This document shows, one piece after another, positions 1 through 8,236 of a stretch of 33,644 bases of DNA. Position 1 is the stretch's first letter; each line of letters begins with the position of its first letter. Below the pieces are notes generated by a model. The model ran no database searches, was not told the origin of the DNA, and was given only the letters and a program-made list of their open reading frames with translations. The stretch covers positions 1 to 33,644 of the forward strand of contig JADLBY010000056.1 in NCBI GenBank assembly GCA_020847445.1. The letters are read 5' to 3'. Made by a program: the position numbers and the translations under genes. Source of the DNA: Sphingomonadaceae bacterium. GTDB taxonomy: Bacteria > Pseudomonadota > Alphaproteobacteria > Sphingomonadales > Sphingomonadaceae.

Positions 1-1
1 T

Positions 2-190
2 CAGGCAGGGCGCTATACCGCTCCCTGCTTCATACTGACCGGAAACGAAGCGCAGGGATTGCCTGAAAGCTATGAAGCCGAATGCGATCTGCTCGTCAAA
101 ATGCCGATGCGGGGCAAGGCCGACAGCCTGAATGCCGCAGTTGCCACAGCGGTGATGGCCTATGAGGTGCTGAACCAGTTTAGGCGCTGA
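2..190 (+). CDS. TrmH/SpoU family RNA 2'-O-methyltransferase, C-terminal end (partial)
   Basis: Only the last 62 codons are in the window, ending at TGA 188-190; the start lies upstream. The protein end carries the two conserved C-terminal SpoU signatures: a GNEAQGLP block (motif 2) and a PMRGKADSLNAAVA block (motif 3), which form the SAM pocket of the trefoil-knot fold. The family methylates the ribose 2'-OH of tRNA or rRNA, but the distinguishing N-terminal half is missing, so the target cannot be given. It converges on rmuC with a 7 nt gap. Confidence 0.85.
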   Translation, partial: QAGRYTAPCFILTGNEAQGLPESYEAECDLLVKMPMRGKADSLNAAVATAVMAYEVLNQFRR

Positions 191-197
191 CGCAGGC

Positions 198-1529
198 TTA
201 CTTTTCGCCGGAGGAAAGCAAGCCCTGCTCGCTCTGGCCCGAATAGCGCGGCACCGCCTCCACCAGAGGCACATCTTCCAGCTCGCGCTTGCCGGTTTCG
301 ATGTTCAGCTCGGAAAATTTCCGCGCAGTCGACATCACGTTGCGATCAAAACTGCCGACGAAATCATTATATTGGCCCACGGCCCGTCCCAGACTTCCAC
401 CGAGCTTGCGCATATGTTCTGCAGCCAGGGCAATACGGTCATACATTTCCTTACCCAGCGCGCCGATCTGCTTGGCCTCGCGTGCCAGTCCCTCCTGCCG
501 CCAGACGCTTGCCACGGTGCGCGCAATCGCCACCAGATTGGTCGGCGTCGCCAGCAGCACGCGCTTTTCAAAGGCATGGTCCCACAGCGCCGGATCATGC
601 TCGAGCGCGGCGGCGAGGAAATGTTCGCCGGGGACGAACATGATCACATAATCGGGCGCATCGTCGAACTGATCCCAATAGGCCTTGAGCGACAACCCCT
701 CGATATGGTTTTTCATCGAGCGCGTGTGCCGCGTCATCGCTGCAGCCCGCGCGTCGTCGTCGTCTGCGTTGAAGCCATCCTGATAGTCGTTCAACGAAAC
801 CTTGGCATCGATCACCAGATTACGGCCGCCGGGCACGCGCAGGATCGCATCGGGCCGCAACCGGCCATCCTCAACCGTCACGCTCGCCTCGGTGACAAAA
901 TCGACATGTTCGGCGAGCCCGCAGCTTTCGAGGACGTTTTTCAGCTGCTGCTCGCCCCAGCGCCCGCGTGCCTTGGGGGCGTTGCGCAGCGAATTGACCA
1001 GCCGCGCCGCCTCATTCTGCACCCGCTCCTGCCCTGCCCGCATCTGGTCGATCAGCCCGGTCAGCGCGCCATAGGCCTCGGTGCGCTCCTTCTCGATCTT
1101 GCCGACCTGTTCCTCATAGGCCTTCAACCGATCCCCGACCGGCGCGAGCAGTTGCTTCAGCCGCTCCTCATTCTTCTCGCCCGCCTGATGGAAACGCTCG
1201 TCGGCGCGCTGCAAGAAAGCCTGTTGCGCCTCACCAAGCAGCTTCTGGCTGATTTCGCCAAATTGTGCAGACAGCAATTCCTTTGCCTCCGCCAGCGCCT
1301 TTATCTGCTCGTCAAAACCGCGCTCGCGTTCTTCAAGCGAAGTCTCCAGCCGCGCCAGCCGGTCTTTGGCGGCATCGCGTTCAACCACGACCTCGTCGAG
1401 CATCGCGCGCAACTGCACCGATGTTTCGGCACCGGCCCGTGCCGCCTTACCACCCATCAGCCAGCCAAGCCCGAGCCCCGCGAGCAATGCTGCAACAACA
1501 GTGACGATGATGACTAACGGTTCCAACAC
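198..1529 (-). CDS. rmuC: RmuC-family DNA recombination protein
   Basis: 443 aa. An N-terminal hydrophobic segment (about residues 5-27, rich in V, A, L and G) should anchor it to the inner membrane. It is followed by a long charged coiled-coil region (about 40-150) and then the RmuC nuclease-like domain, with recognisable blocks GRWGEQQL and DAKVSLNDY. RmuC proteins limit recombination at inverted repeats in E. coli, and the fold is related to restriction-type nucleases. The start is GTG at 1529; a TTG two codons in (1526) has better spacing from the GGAG upstream. A LexA-type box and a promoter lie immediately upstream, inside the end of pssA, suggesting damage-inducible expression separate from the phospholipid genes. 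Confidence 0.92.
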   Translation of the reverse strand: MLEPLVIIVTVVAALLAGLGLGWLMGGKAARAGAETSVQLRAMLDEVVVERDAAKDRLARLETSLEERERGFDEQIKALAEAKELLSAQFGEISQKLLGEAQQAFLQRADERFHQAGEKNEERLKQLLAPVGDRLKAYEEQVGKIEKERTEAYGALTGLIDQMRAGQERVQNEAARLVNSLRNAPKARGRWGEQQLKNVLESCGLAEHVDFVTEASVTVEDGRLRPDAILRVPGGRNLVIDAKVSLNDYQDGFNADDDDARAAAMTRHTRSMKNHIEGLSLKAYWDQFDDAPDYVIMFVPGEHFLAAALEHDPALWDHAFEKRVLLATPTNLVAIARTVASVWRQEGLAREAKQIGALGKEMYDRIALAAEHMRKLGGSLGRAVGQYNDFVGSFDRNVMSTARKFSELNIETGKRELEDVPLVEAVPRYSGQSEQGLLSSGEK

Positions 1530-1544
1530 AAGCTCCGCACCAAG

Positions 1545-1559
1545 GAACGAAAATGGAAC
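1545..1559 (-). promoter_or_regulatory. Probable LexA (SOS) box upstream of rmuC
   Basis: Read on the minus strand the site is GTTCCATTTTCGTTC, an exact match to the alphaproteobacterial LexA consensus GTTC-N7-GTTC. It lies 15 nt before the rmuC start and overlaps the -10 of the predicted promoter, so bound LexA would block transcription. It shares the GTTCC start with both boxes at recA in this same window. Confidence 0.72.
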
Positions 1560-1584
1560 ATAGGCCGAACTGGCCGCGCGTCAA
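1557..1584 (-). promoter_or_regulatory. Predicted rmuC promoter
   Basis: Minus-strand -35 TTGACG (1579-1584) and -10 TATGTT (1557-1562) with a 16 bp spacer. The -35 sits on the pssA stop codon region and the -10 overlaps the LexA box. This would give a start near 1550, inside the box. Prediction from sequence only. Confidence 0.5.
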
Positions 1585-2348
1585 GCGCTTTGCGAACTCG
1601 CCCTGCGCGCCCGCTTCACGCGCGCATAGCTCAGCACGCTCAGCGGAATTAGACCGGCATAGACCAGGCTGGCGACGATCAATCCGATCCAGGGCGCGGA
1701 AATCATGAGCGCGGCGAACAGGCCCACTGCGGCAAGCGCCAGAAAGCGGAAGGCGCGGCGAATGCGGATCGAGCCCCAGCTAAAGGTCGCGACGTTCGAA
1801 ATCATCAATGCCGCGATCAGCAACATCCACGGCCCGATCAACCGATAGTCATGCGCCCATTCGGCATCTGTTTCGAGCCAGATCGTCAGCGGCAGCAGCG
1901 CCAGTCCCGCACCGGCGGGCGATGGCACACCTGTGTTGAAGCCCGCAGATTTATGTGGCTGATCGTCAGCGTCGATGCGCGCATTGAAACGTGCAAGGCG
2001 CAGCGCCGCACACAGCACGAAAAACAGGCAGATCGTCCATCCGAAACGCGGCATGTGCTGCAACGCCCAGCTGTAGATGATCAGCGCGGGCGTTGCGCCG
2101 AAAGCGATCACATCGGACAGCGAATCCAGCTCGGCACCAAAGCGGCTCTCGCCCTTTAGCAGGCGGGCAATGCGTCCATCCATCGCGTCGAGCACGCCCG
2201 CGACCACGACCGAGAGCAACGCAGCATCCCAAATCTCCTGCATCGCAAACCAGACACCCGAAAGGCCGGTGCAGAGCGCCATTGCCGTCACCGCATTGGG
2301 TGCCAGAGCACGCAGCGAAATTCCCGGACGAGGATTGCCTTCGGTCAT
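1581..2348 (-). CDS. pssA: CDP-diacylglycerol-serine O-phosphatidyltransferase
   Basis: 255 aa multi-pass inner-membrane enzyme that joins CDP-diacylglycerol and serine to give phosphatidylserine. The full CDP-alcohol phosphatidyltransferase motif is present: D57-G58-x2-A61-R62-x8-G71-x3-D75-x3-D79, the metal-binding active site. Several hydrophobic segments follow. The reading frame stays open 51 codons further upstream, but that part resembles a shadow of the psd frame; the ATG at 2348 starts a protein (MTEGNPRPG) of the size expected for the family. It lies 31 nt downstream of psd, so psd and pssA form an operon making phosphatidylethanolamine. Confidence 0.95.
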   Translation of the reverse strand: MTEGNPRPGISLRALAPNAVTAMALCTGLSGVWFAMQEIWDAALLSVVVAGVLDAMDGRIARLLKGESRFGAELDSLSDVIAFGATPALIIYSWALQHMPRFGWTICLFFVLCAALRLARFNARIDADDQPHKSAGFNTGVPSPAGAGLALLPLTIWLETDAEWAHDYRLIGPWMLLIAALMISNVATFSWGSIRIRRAFRFLALAAVGLFAALMISAPWIGLIVASLVYAGLIPLSVLSYARVKRARRASSQSA

Positions 2349-2379
2349 GATGCTGCTGTCGGATGCACGATGTTGCCTG

Positions 2380-3114
2380 TCAATGGGCGATTGCGCGCAG
2401 ATCCTGATCGACGCCGATTTCGGCGAGGATCGTCTCGCCTGCGACGCAGCGCTGCCCCTTGATGATGCGCGGCGCCGTGCCGTGCGGCAGATACACGTCA
2501 ACCCGGCTACCGAAACGGATCAGCCCGACGCGCTGTCCGGCGGCCACAATGTCGCCTTCCTTGACGAAAGCCACGATGCGGCGCGCGACCAGCCCGGCAA
2601 TCTGGGTGAAACCGATCCGCACGCCATCGGGCCGTTCGACCAGGAAATGCTGGCGCTCATTCTCTTCGCTCGCCTTGTCCAGATCCGCATTGAGGAATTT
2701 GCCCGCGATATAGGCGACACGCATGATCGAGCCGCGAATGGGGGCCCGGTTGATGTGCACGTCGAACACGCTCATGAAAATCGAAACGCGCGTCATCGGC
2801 TGATCGCCCAGCCCGGCCGGTCCGGCCAGTTCAGCCGGTGGCAACACCTTTTCAATCAGTGTCACCAGCCCGTCGGCGGGGGCCACCACGAAACGATCGT
2901 CAATCGGCGTGGCGCGCGCGGGATCACGGAAAAAGGCGAGCGTCCATATGGTGATGCCAGCCATCGGCCAGGCAAGCGTTTCCCAGGCCATGAAGGCGAA
3001 TATCGCCGTTACCGCGGCAGCGATGAGACCGAATTTGCGCCCCTCCGGATGGACCGGAGGAAACGACCATTTTGCGACCCCGGTGCCCCGGTTTGTCAGT
3101 TCTTGCTTTGTCAT
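2380..3114 (-). CDS. psd: Phosphatidylserine decarboxylase, short proenzyme form
   Basis: 244 aa. It decarboxylates phosphatidylserine to phosphatidylethanolamine at the inner membrane after self-cleavage into beta and alpha chains with a pyruvoyl group. The cleavage site is visible as FGS (G202-S203). The Asp of the APADG block (D81) and the His of the FDVHINRAP block (H120) match the autocatalytic triad with S203. Two hydrophobic stretches (about 28-60) lie near the N terminus. The start is ATG 3114, preceded by AGAAGG at 7 nt spacing; the upstream extension of the frame lacks family features. First gene of psd-pssA, divergent from the GntR gene. Confidence 0.95.
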   Translation of the reverse strand: MTKQELTNRGTGVAKWSFPPVHPEGRKFGLIAAAVTAIFAFMAWETLAWPMAGITIWTLAFFRDPARATPIDDRFVVAPADGLVTLIEKVLPPAELAGPAGLGDQPMTRVSIFMSVFDVHINRAPIRGSIMRVAYIAGKFLNADLDKASEENERQHFLVERPDGVRIGFTQIAGLVARRIVAFVKEGDIVAAGQRVGLIRFGSRVDVYLPHGTAPRIIKGQRCVAGETILAEIGVDQDLRAIAH

Positions 3115-3144
3115 TGCCGCGCCTTCTAGGGCCAGTGGGGTGAT

Positions 3145-3173
3145 GTTACAACTGTTAGCTTCGCCAGTATAGA
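3145..3173 (+). promoter_or_regulatory. Predicted promoter of the GntR gene
   Basis: -35 GTTACA (3145-3150), 17 bp spacer, -10 TATAGA (3168-3173). Each box matches 4 of 6 consensus positions. The expected start (about 3180) falls at the edge of the palindromic operator. The overlapping minus-strand hexamer TATACT (3166-3171) can serve as a -10 for psd, so the two promoters appear interleaved. Confidence 0.4.
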
Positions 3174-3178
3174 CGTAC

Positions 3179-3203
3179 CAGATTGTCGACAATCTGTTGA
3201 CAA
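3179..3203. promoter_or_regulatory. Paired palindromic operator for the GntR/FCD regulator
   Basis: A perfect 18 bp palindrome, CAGATTGTCGACAATCTG, spans 3179-3196. Its core TTGTCGACAA (3183-3192) is followed by an overlapping related site CTGTTGACAA (3194-3203), whose complement reads TTGTCAACAG. The two centres are 11 bp apart, about one helical turn. TTGT-N2-ACAA-like sites fit the operators of FCD-type GntR proteins. The location, between the two divergent starts and just downstream of the gntR promoter, supports autoregulation. Confidence 0.65.
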
Positions 3204-3231
3204 TCCCGTTTGGCGACACCAACCTGGAACC

Positions 3232-3888
3232 ATGCAGACAGCTTCCCCCGGTGCCGCGGCCAACCGCGCCAGAACAACCGCAGCCGACATCGCCCGGATT
3301 GTCGTGGAAGGACTGGAAGCCGGGGAGTTCTCGCCCGGCCAGCGTATGGTCGAGGCCGATCTGTGCCTTCGCTTTGGCGTCGGCAGGCAGATTGTCCGCG
3401 AAGCGCTGCAACATCTGCACGCAATCGGCGTCGTCGCGCTGGAGCCCAATCGCGGCGCGCACATCATCCATGTGACGCGCGACCAGGCGGTGATGACGCT
3501 GGAGCTTACCGAACTGCTGTTCGGGCTTGTGTCGCGCACCGCCGCACGCCGGATCGCGGCCGGTGCCGATGCCAGACGGCTGGTCGACGCAATCGACGCG
3601 CTGCGCGCCTCGGCGCAATCGCCCGACCCCGCCGACTATATGCGCGCACGCCGCCATTTGTTTGCCGCGCTGTCACATATCGCGGACAATGCGGAGTTGA
3701 GCCGCATCATGGAACAGGTTCGGGTCCATGTGATGCGCGCACAATTCGGATTTGCCGCATTCCGGTCGGGACATGCCGGGGAACTGGCAGAGATCGGCGA
3801 GGCCGTTCTGGCGGGCAATTCGGCGGACGGCGAGGAAATGAGCCGGGCCTATGTCCGTCGCATCCGCGAATTCCTGCAGCAAATATAG
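3232..3888 (+). CDS. GntR-family transcriptional regulator, FCD type
   Basis: 218 aa. The N-terminal winged helix-turn-helix (about 16-82) ends with the typical GntR wing block LEPNRGAHI. The C-terminal half is an all-helical FCD-like ligand domain. The usual FCD metal ligands (one Asp, three His) seem substituted: the FHxAL position reads LFAAL, and the late helix has SRAYV where the family often has a His. The protein may therefore bind its effector without a metal (inference). It lies 24 nt before the amidohydrolase gene, so the likely job is control of that gene in response to its substrate or product, plus its own promoter. Confidence 0.85.
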   Translation: MQTASPGAAANRARTTAADIARIVVEGLEAGEFSPGQRMVEADLCLRFGVGRQIVREALQHLHAIGVVALEPNRGAHIIHVTRDQAVMTLELTELLFGLVSRTAARRIAAGADARRLVDAIDALRASAQSPDPADYMRARRHLFAALSHIADNAELSRIMEQVRVHVMRAQFGFAAFRSGHAGELAEIGEAVLAGNSADGEEMSRAYVRRIREFLQQI

Positions 3889-3912
3889 ACAGCCTAAGAA
3901 GGGGCAGACGCC

Positions 3913-5643
3913 ATGGATTTTGATCTTGTCATCAGGAACGGCCTGATCGTCGACGGCAGCGGCAATCCTGCTTTCAACGGCGATGTTGCGGTTCGCAACG
4001 GAAAGATTGTCGCCACTGGAAAGGTTGACGGCCGGGCCGCGCATGAAATCGATGCGGACGGAAAACTGGTTACCCCCGGCTTTGTCGATATCCACACCCA
4101 TTTTGACGGGCAGGCAACATGGGAGAACCGCATGGCGCCTTCGTCGAACCATGGCGTCACCACGGTGCTGATGGGAAATTGCGGCGTCGGCTTCGCGCCC
4201 TGCCGCCCGCATCAGCGCGACATGCTGGTCAAGCTGATGGAGGGCGTGGAGGACATTCCCGAAGTCGTAATGGTCGATGGCCTGCCGTGGAACTGGGAGA
4301 CGTTTCCTGATTATCTGAACGCGCTGGACGAACGCGAGCTTGATGTCGACGTCGCCACGCAGGTGCCGCACTCCGCCGTACGCATCTTTGTGATGGGGGA
4401 ACGCGCCGCGCGCCATGAGCCTCCCACCGCCGAAGATCTGGCGCAAATGCGGGCGCTGGTGAAGGAAGCGATCGAGGTGGGGGCCTTTGGCGTCACCACT
4501 TCGCGCAACATGATGCACCGCACACGCGCGGGCGAACTGGCCCCGAGCCTCCATTCCGAATTTGATGAACTCTGCGCGCTGATCGACGGTCTGGTCGATG
4601 CAAAGGCGGGGGTTTTCCAGATGATCCCGGCCCCATCCAACGACGCGGGCGAGGAATTCTCTTTGCTGCGCCGCCTTGCCGAACATGGCAGGCGACCGGT
4701 TTCATTCACTTTGCTCGATGTGCCCAACCAGCCCGGCCCGGGCTGGCGCGCAATGCTGCGCGGACTGGAACAGGCGCGGCAGGATGGTCTGCAAATGCGC
4801 GGCCAGGTGGCCCCTCGCCCCGTCGGCATGTTCTATGGGCTGGACCTCAGCCTGCATCCGTTCAGTTCGCATCCCAGCTACAAGGCCATCGCCGGTCTGC
4901 CGCTCGCCGAACGGGTCGACAGGATGCGCGATCCCGCGTTCCGCGCGCAACTGCTCGCCGAAACCGCCGAAGACAGCAACCCGGTGACACTCGCACTGAT
5001 CAACGCCTTTCGCCACACCGGCGAGTGGGAGGACGGGCGTCCGAACTATGAACCCGATCGCGCCAGCAGCATGGAGGCGCGCGCGCAGGCTGCCGGGCAA
5101 AGTGTCGAGGAATTTGCCTATGATCGGCTGCTTCAGGACGAAGGCCGCCGCATGTTCTATTTGCCCGCCGCCAATTATTCCGAAGGCAATCTTTCGGCTG
5201 TCCGCGAAATGCTGGGGCATCCGGACACAGTGATGGCGCTGGCCGATGGCGGCGCGCATTACGGGCTGATCTGCGATTCCAGTTTTCCGACCTATTATCT
5301 GCAACGCTGGGCGCGTGACGCCGATGCTGACGAGCGCATCGAATTGCCACAGGCGGTTGCAGAACTGACTTCGAAAGCCGCAGCGACCATCGGCCTCAGC
5401 GATCGTGGCCTTATCGCCCCCGGGATGAAGGCGGATATCAACCTGATCGACTTTGATGCCCTGCAATTGCGCGTGCCGGAAATTGTCTATGACTTGCCCG
5501 CAGGCGGAAAACGGATGCTGCAAAAGGTCGATGGCATCGTTGCAACAATCGTCAACGGCAAGGTTACCTATCGCAACGGCGAGCCGACCGGGGAATTGCC
5601 GGGCAGGCTTGTGCGGCGCAATACGCTGGAACGCGCGGCCTGA
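3913..5643 (+). CDS. D-aminoacylase-like metal-dependent amidohydrolase
   Basis: 576 aa. An N-terminal beta-sandwich segment (IRNGLIVDGSG) leads into the TIM barrel with the HxH metal motif DIHTHFD (H61, H63) and the GNCGVGFAP block with C90, typical of N-acyl-D-amino-acid deacylases. An ADGGAH block near residue 450 marks the late metal/catalytic region. The family opens amide bonds, including those of N-acyl-D-amino acids and cyclic ureides. The middle of the protein differs from classical D-aminoacylases: the usual His blocks there read VFQMIPAPSND and VSFTLLDVP. Substrate is therefore unknown. AAGAAGGGG lies 8 nt before the ATG. Probably co-transcribed with the GntR gene. Confidence 0.82.
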   Translation: MDFDLVIRNGLIVDGSGNPAFNGDVAVRNGKIVATGKVDGRAAHEIDADGKLVTPGFVDIHTHFDGQATWENRMAPSSNHGVTTVLMGNCGVGFAPCRPHQRDMLVKLMEGVEDIPEVVMVDGLPWNWETFPDYLNALDERELDVDVATQVPHSAVRIFVMGERAARHEPPTAEDLAQMRALVKEAIEVGAFGVTTSRNMMHRTRAGELAPSLHSEFDELCALIDGLVDAKAGVFQMIPAPSNDAGEEFSLLRRLAEHGRRPVSFTLLDVPNQPGPGWRAMLRGLEQARQDGLQMRGQVAPRPVGMFYGLDLSLHPFSSHPSYKAIAGLPLAERVDRMRDPAFRAQLLAETAEDSNPVTLALINAFRHTGEWEDGRPNYEPDRASSMEARAQAAGQSVEEFAYDRLLQDEGRRMFYLPAANYSEGNLSAVREMLGHPDTVMALADGGAHYGLICDSSFPTYYLQRWARDADADERIELPQAVAELTSKAAATIGLSDRGLIAPGMKADINLIDFDALQLRVPEIVYDLPAGGKRMLQKVDGIVATIVNGKVTYRNGEPTGELPGRLVRRNTLERAA

Positions 5644-5693
5644 TGGCGCATTGATCCATTGGCCTGACCGTTGATCGCTGGCCGCGCAGCCAG

Positions 5694-5721
5694 TTGATTG
5701 CCCGCCAAACTTTGCTATGGC
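5694..5721 (+). promoter_or_regulatory. Predicted icd promoter
   Basis: -35 TTGATT (5694-5699), 16 bp spacer and -10 TATGGC (5716-5721), which would give a leader of roughly 40 nt before the icd ATG at 5767. Sequence-based prediction with moderate box quality. Confidence 0.35.
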
Positions 5722-5766
5722 GCAGGCGCAAACAAGAGAGAATCCCCAAAGGAAAGCAGCTTCGTC

Positions 5767-6990
5767 ATGGCAAAAATCAAGGTGAAAAACCCCGTCGTCG
5801 AACTCGATGGCGATGAAATGACCCGGATCATCTGGGAATGGATTCGCGAACGCCTGATTTTGCCCTATCTCGATATCGATCTGAAATATTATGATCTGGG
5901 TGTCGAAGCCCGCGACGCGACCGACGACAAAATTACCGTCGATGCCGCCAATGCGATCAAGCAATATGGCGTCGGCGTCAAATGCGCGACGATCACCCCC
6001 GACGAAGCTCGCGTCGAAGAATTCAAGCTCAAGAAAATGTGGAAATCGCCCAACGGCACGATCCGCAACATCCTGGGCGGCGTCGTTTTTCGCGAACCGA
6101 TCGTGATCGAAAACGTCCCCCGGCTGATCCCCGGCTGGACCGACCCCATCGTCGTCGGCCGCCATGCCTTTGGCGACCAGTATCGCGCAACCGACACGCT
6201 GATCCCCGGGCCCGGCACGCTGCGCCTTGTCTTTGACGGCGACGATGGCGAGAAAATCGACCTAGAAGTCTTCAAATTCCCGTCATCGGGCGTCGCAATG
6301 GCGATGTACAATCTCGACGATTCGATCCGCGACTTTGCCCGCGCTTCGCTCAACTATGGCCTCAACCTCGGCTGGCCGGTTTATCTGTCGACCAAGAACA
6401 CCATCCTCAAGGCCTATGACGGCCGTTTCAAGGATCTGTTTCAGGAAGTGTTCGACACCGAAGGTTTCAAGGAAAAATTCGCCGCCGCCGGTATCGTCTA
6501 CGAACATCGCCTGATCGACGACATGGTCGCCTCTGCGCTGAAATGGAGCGGCAAATTTGTCTGGGCGTGCAAAAATTATGATGGCGACGTCCAGTCGGAT
6601 CAGGTCGCACAGGGCTTTGGTTCGCTCGGCCTGATGACCTCGATCCTGATGACACCCGATGGCAAGACCGTCGAGGCAGAGGCGGCGCACGGCACCGTCA
6701 CCCGCCACTATCGCCAGCATCAGGCAGGCAAGGCAACCTCGACCAACCCGATCGCCTCGATCTTCGCATGGACTGGCGGCCTGAAGTTCCGCGGCAAGTT
6801 CGACGACACGCCCGATGTGACGCGCTTTGCCGAAACGCTCGAACAGGTCTGCATCGAAACGGTCGAGAGCGGCGCGATGACCAAGGATCTGGCGATCCTG
6901 ATCGGCCCTGATCAGGCCTGGATGACCACCGAACAGTTTTTCGAGGCGGTTCGCGCCAATCTCGAACATAAAATGGCCAACTGGCAATAG
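5767..6990 (+). CDS. icd: NADP-dependent isocitrate dehydrogenase, eukaryote-type homodimeric class
   Basis: 407 aa. Oxidatively decarboxylates isocitrate to 2-oxoglutarate in the TCA cycle, making NADPH. The isocitrate-binding residues S94, R100, R109 and R132 occur in the blocks [15 protein letters not shown] and [13 protein letters not shown] with the same numbering as the mammalian cytosolic enzyme. The NADP-binding block HGTVTRHYR follows. This is the mitochondrial/cytosolic eukaryote-like class common in alphaproteobacteria, not the E. coli class. The frame opens 23 codons earlier at a TTG, but [18 protein letters not shown] is the family's normal N terminus. It converges on the FAD monooxygenase gene, with 5 nt between stops. 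Confidence 0.96.
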   Translation: MAKIKVKNPVVELDGDEMTRIIWEWIRERLILPYLDIDLKYYDLGVEARDATDDKITVDAANAIKQYGVGVKCATITPDEARVEEFKLKKMWKSPNGTIRNILGGVVFREPIVIENVPRLIPGWTDPIVVGRHAFGDQYRATDTLIPGPGTLRLVFDGDDGEKIDLEVFKFPSSGVAMAMYNLDDSIRDFARASLNYGLNLGWPVYLSTKNTILKAYDGRFKDLFQEVFDTEGFKEKFAAAGIVYEHRLIDDMVASALKWSGKFVWACKNYDGDVQSDQVAQGFGSLGLMTSILMTPDGKTVEAEAAHGTVTRHYRQHQAGKATSTNPIASIFAWTGGLKFRGKFDDTPDVTRFAETLEQVCIETVESGAMTKDLAILIGPDQAWMTTEQFFEAVRANLEHKMANWQ

Positions 6991-6995
6991 GCCGG

Positions 6996-8216
6996 TCAGG
7001 CAACCGGCGAGCGCACCCGTTCTCGCCGGATGCCGAGGCCGATAATCCGGCCCGGAATGCGGCGGAGTAGCGGAAAGCGATCGAGCATGCGCACCGGCCA
7101 GGGCGCGCGGGTGAAGCTGGCATCCGGCTTTAACACAGCGTCGATAATCCGGTCCTGCGCCAGTTGCTGGCCATATTGGATGATCCGGGTCGGCCAGCGC
7201 CGCCGCGCTTCGACCTTGTGCAGCAGATCGTCGACCTGGGCCGCAACGCGCAGCGGACCGGCAAGGATATTGGCTGCGGCAACCCCATCCTGAATCGCCA
7301 GATTGATCCCGATACCGCCCACCGGCGACATGGCATGCGCGGCATCGCCGATCACCAGCAAGCCTGGAAGATGCCACTGGTCGAGCCGGTCCAGCTTGAC
7401 CGTCAGCAGGTGCATTTGCGCCATGTCGGTCAGCACATGATCGAGCGGCCCCAATAGCGGCGCGACCGCCTCTATCCGCCGTCGCAACGGAGCGATGCCC
7501 TCTGCTTTCAGCTTTTCACCCATGCCCTTTTTGAAGACATAGGCGCATTGCCAATAATCACCGCGATCGATGAGCGCGAGCAAGGTTCCGGGCGCGACGA
7601 CCCCGCGAAGCGCCTCGCCGCCATCCTGTGGCTTTGGAACGCGGAACCAGAAAACGTCGATGGGCGCGGCAAGGTCGGTGACCGGCAACAGCCGCTGCCG
7701 CCGCACAATCGAATCGCGTCCGTCCGCTGCGATCACCAGCTTTCTCGCGCGAATGATGCGCCCATCGGTCAGTTCGACGCCCGACACGCGCGCGCCATCA
7801 ACGATCAGCCGCTGGACTTTACATTCCATCGCAAGTCCGAACGCCGGAAACGCCGCCGCCTCGTCGCGCAGGAAATCGAGGAAATCCCATTGCGGCATCA
7901 TCGCGATGAACGGCGCGGGCGTGTGCAGATGGCGCAGGTCGCCGAGAATGACTTCCTGCCCGGCAATCGTGCCGCGCGCTTCCGTCAGGCGGTTATGTGG
8001 CCGCTCAAGAAAACGCTCAAGCATCCCCAGTTCGTGCAATATCTCCATCGTCGAAGGGTGGACGGTGTCACCGCGAAAATCGCGGAAGAAGTCAGCATGC
8101 TTTTCCAGCACCAGCGTGTCGATTCCCGCACGCGCAAACAGCAATCCGGCCATCATCCCGGCAGGCCCGCCGCCCACGATCACGACATCATGTTGCATGG
8201 GCTGACATTCATCCAT
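6996..8216 (-). CDS. FAD-dependent monooxygenase/oxidoreductase (aromatic hydroxylase family)
   Basis: 406 aa. Three signatures of the p-hydroxybenzoate hydroxylase family are in order: the Rossmann GxGxxG in VIVGGGPAG (residues 12-20), the DG block VIAADGRDS (mid-protein), and the GD block IGDAAHAMSPVGGIGIN that binds the ribityl chain of FAD. The FAD and NAD(P)H roles follow from the family; the substrate is not evident. An in-frame ATG at 8198 (MQHDVVIVGG) is an equally good start and would widen the very short gap to the divergent antiporter gene. No strong ribosome-binding site is visible for either. Confidence 0.85.
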   Translation of the reverse strand: MDECQPMQHDVVIVGGGPAGMMAGLLFARAGIDTLVLEKHADFFRDFRGDTVHPSTMEILHELGMLERFLERPHNRLTEARGTIAGQEVILGDLRHLHTPAPFIAMMPQWDFLDFLRDEAAAFPAFGLAMECKVQRLIVDGARVSGVELTDGRIIRARKLVIAADGRDSIVRRQRLLPVTDLAAPIDVFWFRVPKPQDGGEALRGVVAPGTLLALIDRGDYWQCAYVFKKGMGEKLKAEGIAPLRRRIEAVAPLLGPLDHVLTDMAQMHLLTVKLDRLDQWHLPGLLVIGDAAHAMSPVGGIGINLAIQDGVAAANILAGPLRVAAQVDDLLHKVEARRRWPTRIIQYGQQLAQDRIIDAVLKPDASFTRAPWPVRMLDRFPLLRRIPGRIIGLGIRRERVRSPVA

Positions 8217-8236
8217 TTATCAGCCATTAGCAAGAA

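Noticed and set aside
372..1517. 381-codon plus-strand frame opposite rmuC
   Set aside because: It is the complement of a recognised gene, its product has no family features and is rich in R, H, Q and L, as expected from high-GC codon bias.
5698..5766. 23-codon N-terminal extension of icd from a TTG
   Set aside because: It overlaps the predicted promoter and precedes the normal family N terminus; ATG 5767 aligns residue numbering with mammalian IDH.
4702..6165. 487-codon minus-strand frame across the amidohydrolase and icd genes
   Set aside because: It spans parts of two well-supported genes and their intergenic region; no protein family is recognisable.
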